Assembly: GCA_902800435.1 (NCBI GenBank)
Contig: CADCEQ010000002.1
Location: 102,585 to 166,584, forward strand
Reading direction: 5' to 3'
Source: an uncultured Prevotellaceae bacterium
Lineage (GTDB): Bacteria > Bacteroidota > Bacteroidia > Bacteroidales > Bacteroidaceae
DNA length: 64,000 nucleotides
This document shows positions 53,345-62,167 of this stretch, one piece after another; positions within the stretch are counted from its first letter, which is position 1, and every line of letters starts with the position of its first letter. The notes beneath the pieces were generated by a model. That model saw only the letters and a list, made by a program, of their open reading frames with translations. It had not been told where the DNA came from and searched no databases. A program made the position numbers and the translations under genes.

Positions 53345-54643
53345 ATGAACGCAAGAGACCGTCAGATACTGCAAATTGCCGTGCCCTCGATAGTGTCGAA
53401 CGTCACCGTTCCACTGTTGGGATTAATTGATGTGGCCATTGTCGGACACATGGGCAGTGCTGTAAATATCGGGGCGGTAGCCGTAGGGTCGATGATTTTC
53501 AACCTCACGTACTGGCTCTTCGGATTCCTGCGGATGGGCACCAGCGGACTGACGGCACAGGCCTTGGGGCGGCGCGACCTGACGGAAATCTCAAGAATAC
53601 TGGTACGCTCGGTGATGGTGGCAGCAGGTATTGCCACCGTGCTCATCGTCCTTCAGATGCCGTTGCTGTGGCTGATGTTCTGGCTCATCGAACCGACGGA
53701 AGACGTGGCACCCCTTGCCGTCACTTACTTCCGTATCGTCATCTGGGGTGCTCCCGCCTCGCTGGCGCTCTTCAGCCTGACGGGCTGGTTCATCGGTATG
53801 CAGAACACCCGCTTCCCGATGGCGGTCAGCATCCTGCAGAATGTGGTGAACATTATGGCCTCGCTGACACTGGTCTACGGCATAGGGATGAAAATTGAGG
53901 GCGTGGCGCTCGGCACGGTTATTGCGCAATATGCAGGACTGCTGATGGCGGTAGGGATGTTGTTGAGGGGTTATAGCAGGATATTCCGTAATCGCCATAA
54001 TATATGGAACCTTAAGGGTATCCGGGCTTTCTTCAGCGTCAACCGCGACATCTTCCTGCGGACAGTCTGTCTGGTGGCCGTCAACCTGTATTTCACGTCG
54101 GCGGGGGCTCGCCAGGGGGCGGTGGTCCTGTCGGTAAACACAGTGATGCTGCAGCTTTTCTTGTTTTTCTCGTACTTTATGGACGGTTTTGCCTACGCTG
54201 GCGAGGCTTTGGGCGGACGTTTCTTTGGCGCGCGCAACGACTCTGCCTTCCATGAAACCGTCCGGCGGCTCTTCGGATGGGCGCTGATAGTGACGACAGC
54301 CTTCACCTTGTTATATATTGTAGCCAGTATGGACATCGTGCGGTTGCTGACCGACGAGCCACAGGTACGCGACGTTGCCCGCGACTACATCTGGTGGATA
54401 TGGCTCGTTCCGGCCGCCGGAGCAGCCGCCTTCATCTGGGACGGTATCTTCGTTGGCATCACCGCTACCCGTGGTATGTTAGTGTCGACGATTGTGGCGA
54501 CACTCTCCTTCGGGGCGGTCTACCTGTTGACGCGTGACCGTTTGGGGAACGATGGTCTGTGGCTGGCACAGGTGGTTTATCTCGCTATGCGCGGCATCCT
54601 TCAGACCGTTTGGTACAGATTAAGAATAATTAACGGAAGATGA
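53345..54643 (+). CDS. MATE-family multidrug efflux transporter (DinF-like)
   Basis: 432 residues with twelve predicted membrane segments in two MatE halves. The first half has IAVPSIVSNVTVPLLGLIDVAIVGHM, the second the SVNRDIFLRTVCLVAV and YFMDGFAYAGEALGG segments typical for the DinF branch. Such pumps expel cationic drugs or other compounds in exchange for Na or H ions. Promoter and start are only 8 nt apart. A 59-bp gap separates it from the rSAM-associated lipoprotein, which may be cotranscribed. Confidence 0.93.
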   Translation: MNARDRQILQIAVPSIVSNVTVPLLGLIDVAIVGHMGSAVNIGAVAVGSMIFNLTYWLFGFLRMGTSGLTAQALGRRDLTEISRILVRSVMVAAGIATVLIVLQMPLLWLMFWLIEPTEDVAPLAVTYFRIVIWGAPASLALFSLTGWFIGMQNTRFPMAVSILQNVVNIMASLTLVYGIGMKIEGVALGTVIAQYAGLLMAVGMLLRGYSRIFRNRHNIWNLKGIRAFFSVNRDIFLRTVCLVAVNLYFTSAGARQGAVVLSVNTVMLQLFLFFSYFMDGFAYAGEALGGRFFGARNDSAFHETVRRLFGWALIVTTAFTLLYIVASMDIVRLLTDEPQVRDVARDYIWWIWLVPAAGAAAFIWDGIFVGITATRGMLVSTIVATLSFGAVYLLTRDRLGNDGLWLAQVVYLAMRGILQTVWYRLRIINGR

Positions 54644-54702
54644 TGCAAGGTTTTCCCTATTCGTCAGTTTAAAGGAAAAAAGAAGAAACAAAGATGTAGG
54701 TT

Positions 54703-55179
54703 ATGAAAGTAAAGTTTTATCATTGGTACAACGCCGTACTGTCGGCTCTTCTCACGATGTTGGGCTTCGGTGCCTGTACAAACGACGGCGAGGACGCCCC
54801 CGTCGAATATGGCACGCCCTATTCAGACTATATCGTCAAGGGCAGTGTGACCGACGAGGCGGGCAACCCGCTGACGGGTATCAAGACCTCAATCAAAGCT
54901 ATTGAGGAATATCCTGGATTTGCACCGTACGCCTACGGTCTGGATTCCACAGTAACCGATGAGCAAGGAAAGTTCCTGATGAAGGCCAGAGCCTTTATCG
55001 ACCGCCCAAACATAAAGCTGATTATGGAGGATACTGACGGTTCTGCGGGTGGCGGCGAGTTTCTGAGCGACACACTTGCCTTGGAAGACCTGCCCAAGCA
55101 GCAGAAAGAGCCTGGCCAGCACTGGTCGTCGGGGACGTTTGAACTGAATGCCAATGTCAAAATGAAGAAGAAACCATGA
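54703..55179 (+). CDS. Putative lipoprotein of the rSAM/lipoprotein system
   Basis: 158 residues. The N-terminus (KVKFYHWYNAVLSALLTMLGFGACTN) is the hallmark of the lipoprotein partner (TIGR04134-type) of a radical SAM enzyme found in Bacteroidetes; the lipobox Cys is about residue 25. The mature part begins with a carboxypeptidase-regulatory-like beta sandwich (YIVKGSVTDEAGNPLTGI). Apart from the lipobox, no Cys is present in the mature protein, so a thioether or sactipeptide bridge within it is not expected. Role unknown. The stop overlaps the radical SAM start (ATGA). Confidence 0.88.
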   Translation: MKVKFYHWYNAVLSALLTMLGFGACTNDGEDAPVEYGTPYSDYIVKGSVTDEAGNPLTGIKTSIKAIEEYPGFAPYAYGLDSTVTDEQGKFLMKARAFIDRPNIKLIMEDTDGSAGGGEFLSDTLALEDLPKQQKEPGQHWSSGTFELNANVKMKKKP

Positions 55180-56255
55180 AGCCCACCCCGTTGACCCTGC
55201 GCAAGAAAATCGCCCTGGAACTATGGCGTCAGCACGAACGAACCACTCTTGCCGAGCACCCGCTACGGCAGCTGTTCTGGGAGTGTACGCTGCGCTGCGA
55301 CCTAAAGTGCCGCCACTGTGGCTCCGACTGTAAGACGCTTTCCGAGCAGACAGACATGCCACTACAACACTTCCTTGGTGTGCTTGACAGCGTCGCCCGT
55401 CGCTGCGACCCTCATAAGGTGTTTGTGGTTGTCAGCGGCGGTGAACCGCTGATGCGTCGCGACTTAGAAGTATGCGGTCGAGCCATCTACGAGCGGGGCT
55501 TCCCTTGGGGCATGGTGACCAACGCTCTTCACCTGACGCCTGAGCGCTATAAGGGACTGCTTCGGGCGGGCATGCACTCGATGACCATCAGCCTCGACGG
55601 ACTGGAAGAAGACCACAACTGGATGCGCGGCAATCCGCAGAGTTTTCAGATGGTGAGCCAGGCCATTGACCTGCTCGTGGCCACACCAGGCTTTGCGTTC
55701 GACATCGTCACCTGCGTCACGCAGAGGAACTACGAAAAACTCGATGAAATCGGCGATTTTCTCATTTCGAAGGGTGTCGGCCGCTGGCGCCTCTTCACCG
55801 TTTTCCCCGTAGGTCGCGCCGCCCACGACCCAATGATGCAGCTCACAGACGAGCAGTTCCGCGGTGTGTTCGACTTCATCAAACGCACCCGCAAAGAAGG
55901 CCGCATACGTGCCGACTACGGCTGCGAGGGGTTCCTTGGCAACTACGAAGGTGAGGTGCGCAACCGGCTGTTCTCCTGCCAGGCCGGTGTGACCGTCGGA
56001 TCCGTTCTCTGCGACGGTTCCATCAGCGCCTGCACCAGTCTGCGGGCCAACTACCACCAGGGCAATATCTACCAGGGCGACGATTTCATGGATGTCTGGG
56101 AAAACCGCTACGCCGCCTACCGCAACCGCGAGTGGATGCGCACCGGCGACTGTGCCGGCTGCAGCTACTGGCGCTACTGTCAGGGTAATGGTATGCACCT
56201 GCGCGACGATGACGGGCAACTGCTTCTCTGTCACCTGAAGCGGCTACAGGTATAG
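55176..56255 (+). CDS. Radical SAM/SPASM enzyme of the rSAM/lipoprotein system
   Basis: 359 residues. The iron-sulfur site is CDLKCRHC within FWECTLRCDLKCRHCGSD, and the C-terminus holds a SPASM-type cysteine set (FSCQAG, LCDGSISACTS, CAGCSYWRYC, LLCHL) able to bind further clusters. The family (TIGR04133-type) always sits next to the small lipoprotein gene; here they overlap by 4 bp. Peptide modification is the usual role of SPASM enzymes; whether the lipoprotein is the substrate, a carrier or an unrelated partner is not known. It converges with the M16 peptidase gene with no spacer. Confidence 0.92.
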   Translation: MKPTPLTLRKKIALELWRQHERTTLAEHPLRQLFWECTLRCDLKCRHCGSDCKTLSEQTDMPLQHFLGVLDSVARRCDPHKVFVVVSGGEPLMRRDLEVCGRAIYERGFPWGMVTNALHLTPERYKGLLRAGMHSMTISLDGLEEDHNWMRGNPQSFQMVSQAIDLLVATPGFAFDIVTCVTQRNYEKLDEIGDFLISKGVGRWRLFTVFPVGRAAHDPMMQLTDEQFRGVFDFIKRTRKEGRIRADYGCEGFLGNYEGEVRNRLFSCQAGVTVGSVLCDGSISACTSLRANYHQGNIYQGDDFMDVWENRYAAYRNREWMRTGDCAGCSYWRYCQGNGMHLRDDDGQLLLCHLKRLQV

Positions 56256-57488
56256 CTACAGGTAAACGAGCGTCGTGACTTTTTCCGGAGCGAAAAGTTC
56301 GCAAGCCACCTGCTGCAGTTCGGTGGCCGATACGGCGTCGATGCTTGCAAACAGCTGGTCCAAGTCTTTCTCTTTGCCGTGGTGCAGGTAGCTCTTCCCG
56401 AAATCAAGGGCGAAGTTCTCGCGATTGTCGCAGGCAATGGCAATCTGTCCCTTCAACTGTTGCTTGGCCGAACTGAGCTGCGAGGCAGAGAGTGCCTTCT
56501 CCATCAAGCGGTCTAACTGGCGGCGCACCAGTTGGCGGCATTTGGTGACATCATCCGCATCGCAGCCGAAATAGACGGCCCAAAGCCCCGCGTCGCTATA
56601 GCTTACCATGGAACTCTCTACAGCATATACTAAGCCATGCCGCTCACGAAGCGACAGGTTCAGCCGGGAGTTCATGCCCGGTCCGCCAAGCAGGTTGTTC
56701 AGCAGATAGAGGGCTATGCGGTGAGGGTGGTTGATGTCGTAAGCACGACAACCCATCATCACGTGTGCTTGGTGCGTGTCTCTGTGGCGAGTGATAAGGT
56801 TAGGAGGGCAGGCAATGGGTTTCACGTTTTCCGCTCCGACAATAGGCTCTGCTGATTCAAATACCAAATCCTTTGTTTTCAGTTCGATACATCGCATTGC
56901 CTGTTTAAAGTCGACGTCACCATAGACGAAGAATATGGCATTGTCGGGGCGGTAGTGGCGACGTGTGAACCGCAGTGCGTCAGCCGTAGTATAGCTACGT
57001 AGCTGTTCGGCGCTGCCCAGGATGTTGTGCCCCAAGGGATGGTTTTGGAATAAGATGCTCTCAAACTCGTCGTAGATCAGTTCAGCCGGCGAGTCGTTGT
57101 AACTCTCTATCTCGTCACAGACGACCTCTATCTCTTTGTCAATTTCCTGCTGGGGATACTGGCTGTCGAACACGATATCGGTCAGCAGGTCGACGGCCTT
57201 GCGGAAGTGGTCGCGATGGATGGCGGCATAGAAGGTTGTGTCCTCCTTGTTTGTGAAGGCATTCAGGTCACCGCCCACCAGCTCAAGGCAGTTGATGATT
57301 TGCAGGGCATTGCGCCGACGGGTGCCTTTGAAGGTGACGTGCTCGCAGAAATGCGCCAGTCCCTCCTCGCCAGGCTGTTCGTCGCGTGTACCGGCAGCAA
57401 TCTGATAACCGCAATAGACGACCGCCGAAGCCGACGGCAAATGGATGACCCGAAGACCATTTGGCAAAATGGCAGTATTGTATTTCAT
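56256..57488 (-). CDS. M16-family (insulinase-like) zinc peptidase
   Basis: 410 residues. The inverted zinc motif HFCEH is near residue 47 (AHFCEHVTFKGT), with the downstream Glu in EVVCDEIESYNDSPAELI. The C-terminal inactive M16 domain is present (MMGCRAYDINHPHR, LLGGPGMNSRLN, RERHGLVYAVESS), so the length is that of mitochondrial-processing-peptidase-like single subunits. No signal peptide is visible, so it is probably cytoplasmic. The ATG follows a -7 element by 7 nt, implying a leaderless mRNA. Confidence 0.93.
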   Translation of the reverse strand: MKYNTAILPNGLRVIHLPSASAVVYCGYQIAAGTRDEQPGEEGLAHFCEHVTFKGTRRRNALQIINCLELVGGDLNAFTNKEDTTFYAAIHRDHFRKAVDLLTDIVFDSQYPQQEIDKEIEVVCDEIESYNDSPAELIYDEFESILFQNHPLGHNILGSAEQLRSYTTADALRFTRRHYRPDNAIFFVYGDVDFKQAMRCIELKTKDLVFESAEPIVGAENVKPIACPPNLITRHRDTHQAHVMMGCRAYDINHPHRIALYLLNNLLGGPGMNSRLNLSLRERHGLVYAVESSMVSYSDAGLWAVYFGCDADDVTKCRQLVRRQLDRLMEKALSASQLSSAKQQLKGQIAIACDNRENFALDFGKSYLHHGKEKDLDQLFASIDAVSATELQQVACELFAPEKVTTLVYL

Positions 57489-57495
57489 TGTGCGG

Positions 57496-57503
57496 CAAAG
57501 GTA
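57496..57503 (-). promoter_or_regulatory. Bacteroidetes -7 promoter element for the M16 peptidase
   Basis: TACCTTTG on the minus strand, 7 nt before the ATG at 57488; predicts a leaderless mRNA. Confidence 0.65.
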
Positions 57504-57649
57504 CGAAAAGGAAGTTAATACACCAAATAAATAGCAAAGAATGTATCATTTTTCACAAGAATAGCACGAAAAACCTTGCTTTATGCTTGAAAAATAAGCA
57601 AATAACTAAATTTTTTTGAGAAAAACGCTTGTATTAAAAAAAACTTTTG

Positions 57650-57657
57650 TATTTTTG
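57650..57657 (+). promoter_or_regulatory. Bacteroidetes promoter for the second OmpA gene
   Basis: TATTTTTG, 45 nt before the ATG at 57703, in a very AT-rich region. A TTG at 57629 may be the -33 box. Confidence 0.65.
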
Positions 57658-57702
57658 CAACGGAATTGAAACGTTTATTCTATATTTTAAAAGTTTTTTA
57701 TA

Positions 57703-58875
57703 ATGAAAAAGTTTCTTTTGTTAGGGGCTGTTGTTGCTTTGTCTGCACAGTCCACTTTTGCTCAAACAGTTGACGAGCAGAAATTCTGGGATGGCTGGTA
57801 TATTGGTGCCAATGTACAGGCTACTTCTCCCTTAAAGGGCTACAAAGTTTTGAAAAACATTAACTTTGAGCCGGGTCTCCGTATCGGTCGCTGGATTACT
57901 CCAGTTGTCGGTTTTGCAGTTGAAGGTTCTGCTCGTCTGGGTGACAAGCCCGCTGAGGCCAGCAAGACTTTCATCAAGAGCCACAACCTCAGCCTGCTGG
58001 GTACCGTTAACTTCAGTAACTGGTTTGGCCGCTATCCTGGTGAGCCTCGCAATTTTGAGATTATCGGTGTTGGTGGTCTTGGATGGGAGCACATCTATGG
58101 ATGTCACTCTGACCCCTCAGGTAACTATGAGCGTAATGCCCTTACCTCGAAGTTAGGTCTTGACTTTACCTGGAACCTTGGTGCAAAGAAGGCTTGGCAG
58201 GTTTATGTGGAGCCAAATCTCCTCTTTGCCTTGAACCGTCACAACGACATGACCAAACTGTCGAGTATGCACGTTCGTCTCGACGTTCACGATGCTATTA
58301 TGGGCGTGATGCTCGGCGTGAACTACAAGTTCCTGAACAGCAACGAGACTCACAATTTCACCATTGCACAGCTGCGTGACCAGTCTGAAATCGATGGTCT
58401 GAACGCTATGATTAACGACCTGCGCAATGCTAACAGCGCTAAGGACAATCAGCTTGCTTCTAATGCAGCTACTATTGCTGACCTGAGGAACCAGCTTGAG
58501 GATTGCAACAAGAACATCCAGGTTAACACCACCACTGTTGTTAACAACAGCTTGCTGCAGCCGACCGTTATCTTCCGTCAGGGTAAGAGCGTTATCGATC
58601 CTTCTCAGTATGCTCCTATCGAGCTTATTGCTAAGTACATGCGTAACCATCCCGACTGCAAGATCCTCATCAAGGGTTACGCTTCTCCGGAAGGTCCTGC
58701 TGACCTGAACCAGCGTCTGTCTGAGGCTCGTGCTGAGGTTGTCAAGCAGGCTCTTATCAAGCGTTACAAGATTTCTGCTGATCGTCTGTCGACTCAGGGT
58801 ATGGGTATTACCGACGAGCTGTTCGATGAGATCGAGTTCAACCGTGTATCGACCTTCTCTGACACTACGAAGTAA
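57703..58875 (+). CDS. OmpA-family outer-membrane protein, probably abundant
   Basis: 390 residues with a signal peptide (FLLLGAVVALSAQSTFAQ). A barrel (about 25-225) is followed by a coiled-coil stretch (about 230-275, QLRDQSEIDGLNAMINDL) and an OmpA domain (about 290-385; KILIKGYASPEG and LSEARAEVVKQALI) for peptidoglycan binding. Codon use differs sharply from all neighbours: many T-ending codons (GTT, GCT, CGT) as in very highly expressed genes, in a window otherwise rich in C- and G-ending codons. With its own promoter, AT-rich upstream region and strong terminator it is likely a major surface protein. Confidence 0.93.
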   Translation: MKKFLLLGAVVALSAQSTFAQTVDEQKFWDGWYIGANVQATSPLKGYKVLKNINFEPGLRIGRWITPVVGFAVEGSARLGDKPAEASKTFIKSHNLSLLGTVNFSNWFGRYPGEPRNFEIIGVGGLGWEHIYGCHSDPSGNYERNALTSKLGLDFTWNLGAKKAWQVYVEPNLLFALNRHNDMTKLSSMHVRLDVHDAIMGVMLGVNYKFLNSNETHNFTIAQLRDQSEIDGLNAMINDLRNANSAKDNQLASNAATIADLRNQLEDCNKNIQVNTTTVVNNSLLQPTVIFRQGKSVIDPSQYAPIELIAKYMRNHPDCKILIKGYASPEGPADLNQRLSEARAEVVKQALIKRYKISADRLSTQGMGITDELFDEIEFNRVSTFSDTTK

Positions 58876-58897
58876 ACAAACATTCTATCACATAATT

Positions 58898-58935
58898 AAA
58901 AAGAGGGTGTGTCCGCTGGATTCACCCTCTTTTTT
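58898..58935 (+). terminator. Intrinsic terminator after the OmpA gene
   Basis: AAAAAGAGGGTG (58898-58909) pairs with CACCCTCTTTTT (58923-58934), with a 13-nt loop and a T tract, 22 bp after the stop. Confidence 0.9.
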
Positions 58936-58999
58936 GTTCCCATAACAAGCCGCAAGCGTTAATTTCTGATAAATGTTCGCCTTTTGCGGAAAAAAAGCT

Positions 59000-59007
59000 T
59001 ATCTTTG
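59000..59007 (+). promoter_or_regulatory. Bacteroidetes -7 promoter element for the tsaB operon
   Basis: TATCTTTG, 28 nt before the ATG at 59036. Confidence 0.62.
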
Positions 59008-59035
59008 CACCTTATTATAATATATAACAAAGAAT

Positions 59036-59725
59036 ATGTCCTGCATACTGCATATTGACACCAGCACCAACGTCTGCTCAGTCGCCGTCAGCGAAGACTC
59101 GCACGTCATCTTCCAGCAGGAAGAGCGCTCCGGGCAGAACCACGCCGAACGGTTAGGGATGTTCGTCGACGAGGCCCTGTCATTCACCGACTCCCACGCC
59201 ATTCCGTTCGATGCCGTGGCCGTCAGTGGCGGTCCAGGCTCCTATACTGGTCTACGAATCGGCGTCTCGATGGCCAAGGGCATCTGCTACGCCCGCAACC
59301 TGAAGCTCATCAGCGTGCCGACGCTGGAGCTGCTGTGCGTGCCGGTGCTGTTGCGTGAGCTGGTGGAAGAGGGTGCCCTGCTGTGCCCGATGATCGATGC
59401 CCGCCGCATGGAGGTCTACGCCGGTCTATACGACCGTGGACTGAAGCCGGTGCGCCCTGTGAGTGCCGACGTTGTCAGCGCCGAGACCTACAAGCCGTGG
59501 CTCGACGAGCAGCCCGTCTACTTCTTCGGCGGCGGTGCCAAGAAGTGTATGGAGACCATCAACCACCCCAATGCCCGATACATCGACGGCATCGAGCCGC
59601 TGGCCAAGTGGATGCAGCCCTTAGCCGAGCGCCGGCTGATGAACGGTCAGACTGAGGACGTTGCCTATTACGTGCCCTTCTACCTGAAGGACTTCGTGGC
59701 AAAGATGCCCAAGAAACTACTTTAA
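59036..59725 (+). CDS. tsaB: tRNA threonylcarbamoyladenosine biosynthesis protein TsaB
   Basis: 229 residues of the ASKHA-fold YeaZ/TsaB family: LHIDTSTNVCSVAV, then GPGSYTGLRIGVSMAKGICY, and PMIDARRMEVYAGLYD. TsaB works with TsaD and TsaE to make t6A37 in ANN-decoding tRNAs; it lacks catalysis itself and dimerises with TsaD. It opens a + strand run of tsaB, DUF4290, murA and rimM, separated by 3-13 bp. Confidence 0.95.
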   Translation: MSCILHIDTSTNVCSVAVSEDSHVIFQQEERSGQNHAERLGMFVDEALSFTDSHAIPFDAVAVSGGPGSYTGLRIGVSMAKGICYARNLKLISVPTLELLCVPVLLRELVEEGALLCPMIDARRMEVYAGLYDRGLKPVRPVSADVVSAETYKPWLDEQPVYFFGGGAKKCMETINHPNARYIDGIEPLAKWMQPLAERRLMNGQTEDVAYYVPFYLKDFVAKMPKKLL

Positions 59726-59728
59726 TAT

Positions 59729-60331
59729 ATGAATATACAAGGATTAGACTACAACACCCAGCGCGAGAAGCTGCTAATGTCAGAGTACGGACGCGAGATT
59801 CAGAAGATGGTTGACCACGCCGTCGGCCTGCCTTCCAAGGAAGAGCGGCTGAAGTGCGCCAAGACAATTATCAAGATGATGCTGACAAAGGTTCCCCAGA
59901 TTCGCTCTAACGCCGGTTACGAGCAGACGCTTTGGGACCATCTCTACCTGATGTCGTCCGGACAGCTCGACATCGACTGGCCTTACGACGTCAGCGGTGC
60001 CGAGAAGATCCACTCCAAGCCGGCGCCAATTCCCCTGCCGCAGAACCGCATCAGGCTGCGCCACTACGGCAAGCTGGTCGAGGAGCTGTTAGAGAAGCTG
60101 AAGACCATGCCCGAGGGCAGCGAGCGCGACGAGCTGGCTCGCCAGACCGCCAATCAGATGAAGCGCGACCTGCTGCAGTGGGGTCACGGCTCAGCCGACG
60201 ACGAGAAGGTGGCCGACGACATTGCCCGTCTGACCGATGGCGTCATCCAAATCGACCTCGGCACGTTTAGGTTTGAGAATATGACGGTCCTTCCCGTCGA
60301 CGAAGGAAAGAAAGGCCGCCGCAAGAAGTAA
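59729..60331 (+). CDS. DUF4290 family protein
   Basis: 200 residues of a family restricted to Bacteroidetes: LDYNTQREKLLMSEYGREIQ near the N-terminus, then QIRSNAGYEQTLWDHLYLMS. The protein is basic at the end (KKGRRKK) and largely helical. Its function is unknown. It is almost always next to murA in this phylum, and here it lies between tsaB (3 bp) and murA (13 bp), so a link to envelope growth or tRNA modification is only inferred from context. Confidence 0.92.
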   Translation: MNIQGLDYNTQREKLLMSEYGREIQKMVDHAVGLPSKEERLKCAKTIIKMMLTKVPQIRSNAGYEQTLWDHLYLMSSGQLDIDWPYDVSGAEKIHSKPAPIPLPQNRIRLRHYGKLVEELLEKLKTMPEGSERDELARQTANQMKRDLLQWGHGSADDEKVADDIARLTDGVIQIDLGTFRFENMTVLPVDEGKKGRRKK

Positions 60332-60344
60332 TAGCATCCTGCCT

Positions 60345-61649
60345 ATGGCATCATTCAAGATAGAAGGCGGCCACCTGCTGAGCGGCACCATCGTGCCCCA
60401 GGGAGCCAAGAACGAGGCCCTGCAGGTTGTCTGTGCCTCGCTGTTGACCAGCGAGGAGGTTGTCATCCGCAACATTCCCGACATCCGCGACGTCAACAAC
60501 CTCATCCAGCTGCTGCGCGACATTGGCGTGAAGGTTTCGAGGGTGGCTGACGGCTTTGCGTTCCAAGCCTCCGACCTGAACCTTGAGTATCTTCAGAGCG
60601 ATGAGTTCGTACACAAGTGCTCCCAGCTGCGCGGTAGCGTGCTGATGATCGGGCCGCTGCTGGCCCGCATGGGCAAGGCCATCATCGCCAAGCCCGGCGG
60701 CGACAAGATAGGGCGCCGCCGGCTGGACACCCACTTCCTGGGCTTCAAGATGCTGGGTGCCAGGTTCCGCCATCTCGAGGAGCGCAATGTCTATGAGATT
60801 GGCTCCCGTCGGCTGAAGGGAACGTACATGCTTCTCGACGAGGCCTCGGTCACCGGCACGGCCAACATCATCATGGCCGCCGTCCTAGCCGAAGGCACCA
60901 CCACCATCTATAACGCTGCCTGCGAGCCCTACATCCAGCAGCTCTGCCACATGCTCAACCGCATGGGTGCCAACATCAGCGGCATCGGGTCGAACCTGCT
61001 GACCATCGTCGGCGTCAGTGCCCTCCACGGCACCGAGCACCGCCTGCTGCCCGACATGATTGAGGTGGGCTCGTTCATCGGCATGGCCGCCATGTGCGGT
61101 GACGGCGTGCGCATCAAGGACGTCTCGCTCAAGGACTTAGGCATCATCCCCGACGCCTTCCGCCGCCTCGGCGTGAAGGTCGATACCGAGGGCGACGACC
61201 TCTTCATCCCGCGCCAGAAGCACTACGTGGTCGACTCGTTCATCGACGGCACCATCATGACGCTGGCCGACGCCCCCTGGCCGGGCCTGACGCCCGACCT
61301 GCTGTCGGTGCTCATCGTTGTGGCCACCCAGGCCCGCGGGTCGGTGCTGTTCCACCAGAAGATGTTCGAGAGCCGCCTCTTCTTCGTCGACAAGCTCATC
61401 GACATGGGCGCGCAGATCATCCTCTGCGACCCCCACCGCGCCGTCGTCGTCGGCCACGACCGCAAGCTGACGCTCCGCGCCCAGCGCATGTCGAGTCCCG
61501 ACATCCGCGCCGGCATCGCCCTGCTCATTGCCGCCATGAGTGCCAGCGGCGTGAGCACCATCAGCAACATCGAGCAGATTGACCGCGGCTACCAGAACAT
61601 CGAGAACCGCCTCAATGCGCTCGGTGCCCGCATCGAGAGAATCAGTTAA
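60345..61649 (+). CDS. murA: UDP-N-acetylglucosamine 1-carboxyvinyltransferase MurA (Cys-to-Asp active site)
   Basis: 434 residues with the EPSP-synthase-like double domain. It transfers enolpyruvate from PEP to UDP-GlcNAc, the first committed step of peptidoglycan synthesis. Landmarks are GAKNEALQVVCASLLT, the active-site loop PGGDKIGRRRLDTHFLGF and DIRAGIALLIAAM. The residue equivalent to E. coli Cys115 is Asp120. Enzymes with Asp here are active but do not react with fosfomycin, so intrinsic resistance is predicted. The gene lies between DUF4290 and rimM. Confidence 0.96.
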   Translation: MASFKIEGGHLLSGTIVPQGAKNEALQVVCASLLTSEEVVIRNIPDIRDVNNLIQLLRDIGVKVSRVADGFAFQASDLNLEYLQSDEFVHKCSQLRGSVLMIGPLLARMGKAIIAKPGGDKIGRRRLDTHFLGFKMLGARFRHLEERNVYEIGSRRLKGTYMLLDEASVTGTANIIMAAVLAEGTTTIYNAACEPYIQQLCHMLNRMGANISGIGSNLLTIVGVSALHGTEHRLLPDMIEVGSFIGMAAMCGDGVRIKDVSLKDLGIIPDAFRRLGVKVDTEGDDLFIPRQKHYVVDSFIDGTIMTLADAPWPGLTPDLLSVLIVVATQARGSVLFHQKMFESRLFFVDKLIDMGAQIILCDPHRAVVVGHDRKLTLRAQRMSSPDIRAGIALLIAAMSASGVSTISNIEQIDRGYQNIENRLNALGARIERIS

Positions 61650-61655
61650 CACAAG

Positions 61656-62162
61656 ATGATAAAACCGGAAGAAGTCTACCGCATAGGCCAGCTGGGCAAG
61701 GCCCACGGCGTGAAGGGCGAGGTGTCGCTGCAGTTCGACGACGACATCTTCGACCGCGTCGACTGTGACTATCTCGTGCTCGACGTCGACGGCATCCTTG
61801 TGCCGTTTTTCATCGAGGAGTACCGCTTCCGTTCCGACACGGTGGCGCTGTTGAAGTTCGAGGATGTCGACACCCAGCAGCGCGCCGCCGAGCTGACGGG
61901 CTGCGACGTCTACTTCCCCCGCGCCTTGGCCGACGAGGACGACGGCCCCGCCCTGGCCTTGTTAGTGGGCTTCGACTTAGTCGAAGCCAACGAGGGAAGG
62001 GTGGTTGGGCGTATTGCGGCCATCGACGACACGACCGCCAACACGCTGTTCGAGCTTGAGGACGGCCGCCTCATCCCTGCCTCCGACGACCTTGTCGACA
62101 ACATCGACCTGAAGCAGCGAACCATCACCATGCGCCTGCCCGAAGGTTTGCTCGACCTCTGA
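61656..62162 (+). CDS. rimM: Ribosome maturation factor RimM
   Basis: 168 residues: N-terminal RimM barrel (YRIGQLGKAHGVKGEVSL) and C-terminal PRC barrel (LIPASDDLVDNIDLKQRTI). RimM binds ribosomal protein S19 and helps mature the head of the 30S subunit. The gene is 6 bp after murA. The usual partner trmD is not nearby. It converges with the dGTPase gene with a 5-bp gap. Confidence 0.94.
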   Translation: MIKPEEVYRIGQLGKAHGVKGEVSLQFDDDIFDRVDCDYLVLDVDGILVPFFIEEYRFRSDTVALLKFEDVDTQQRAAELTGCDVYFPRALADEDDGPALALLVGFDLVEANEGRVVGRIAAIDDTTANTLFELEDGRLIPASDDLVDNIDLKQRTITMRLPEGLLDL

Positions 62163-62167
62163 GCCGT

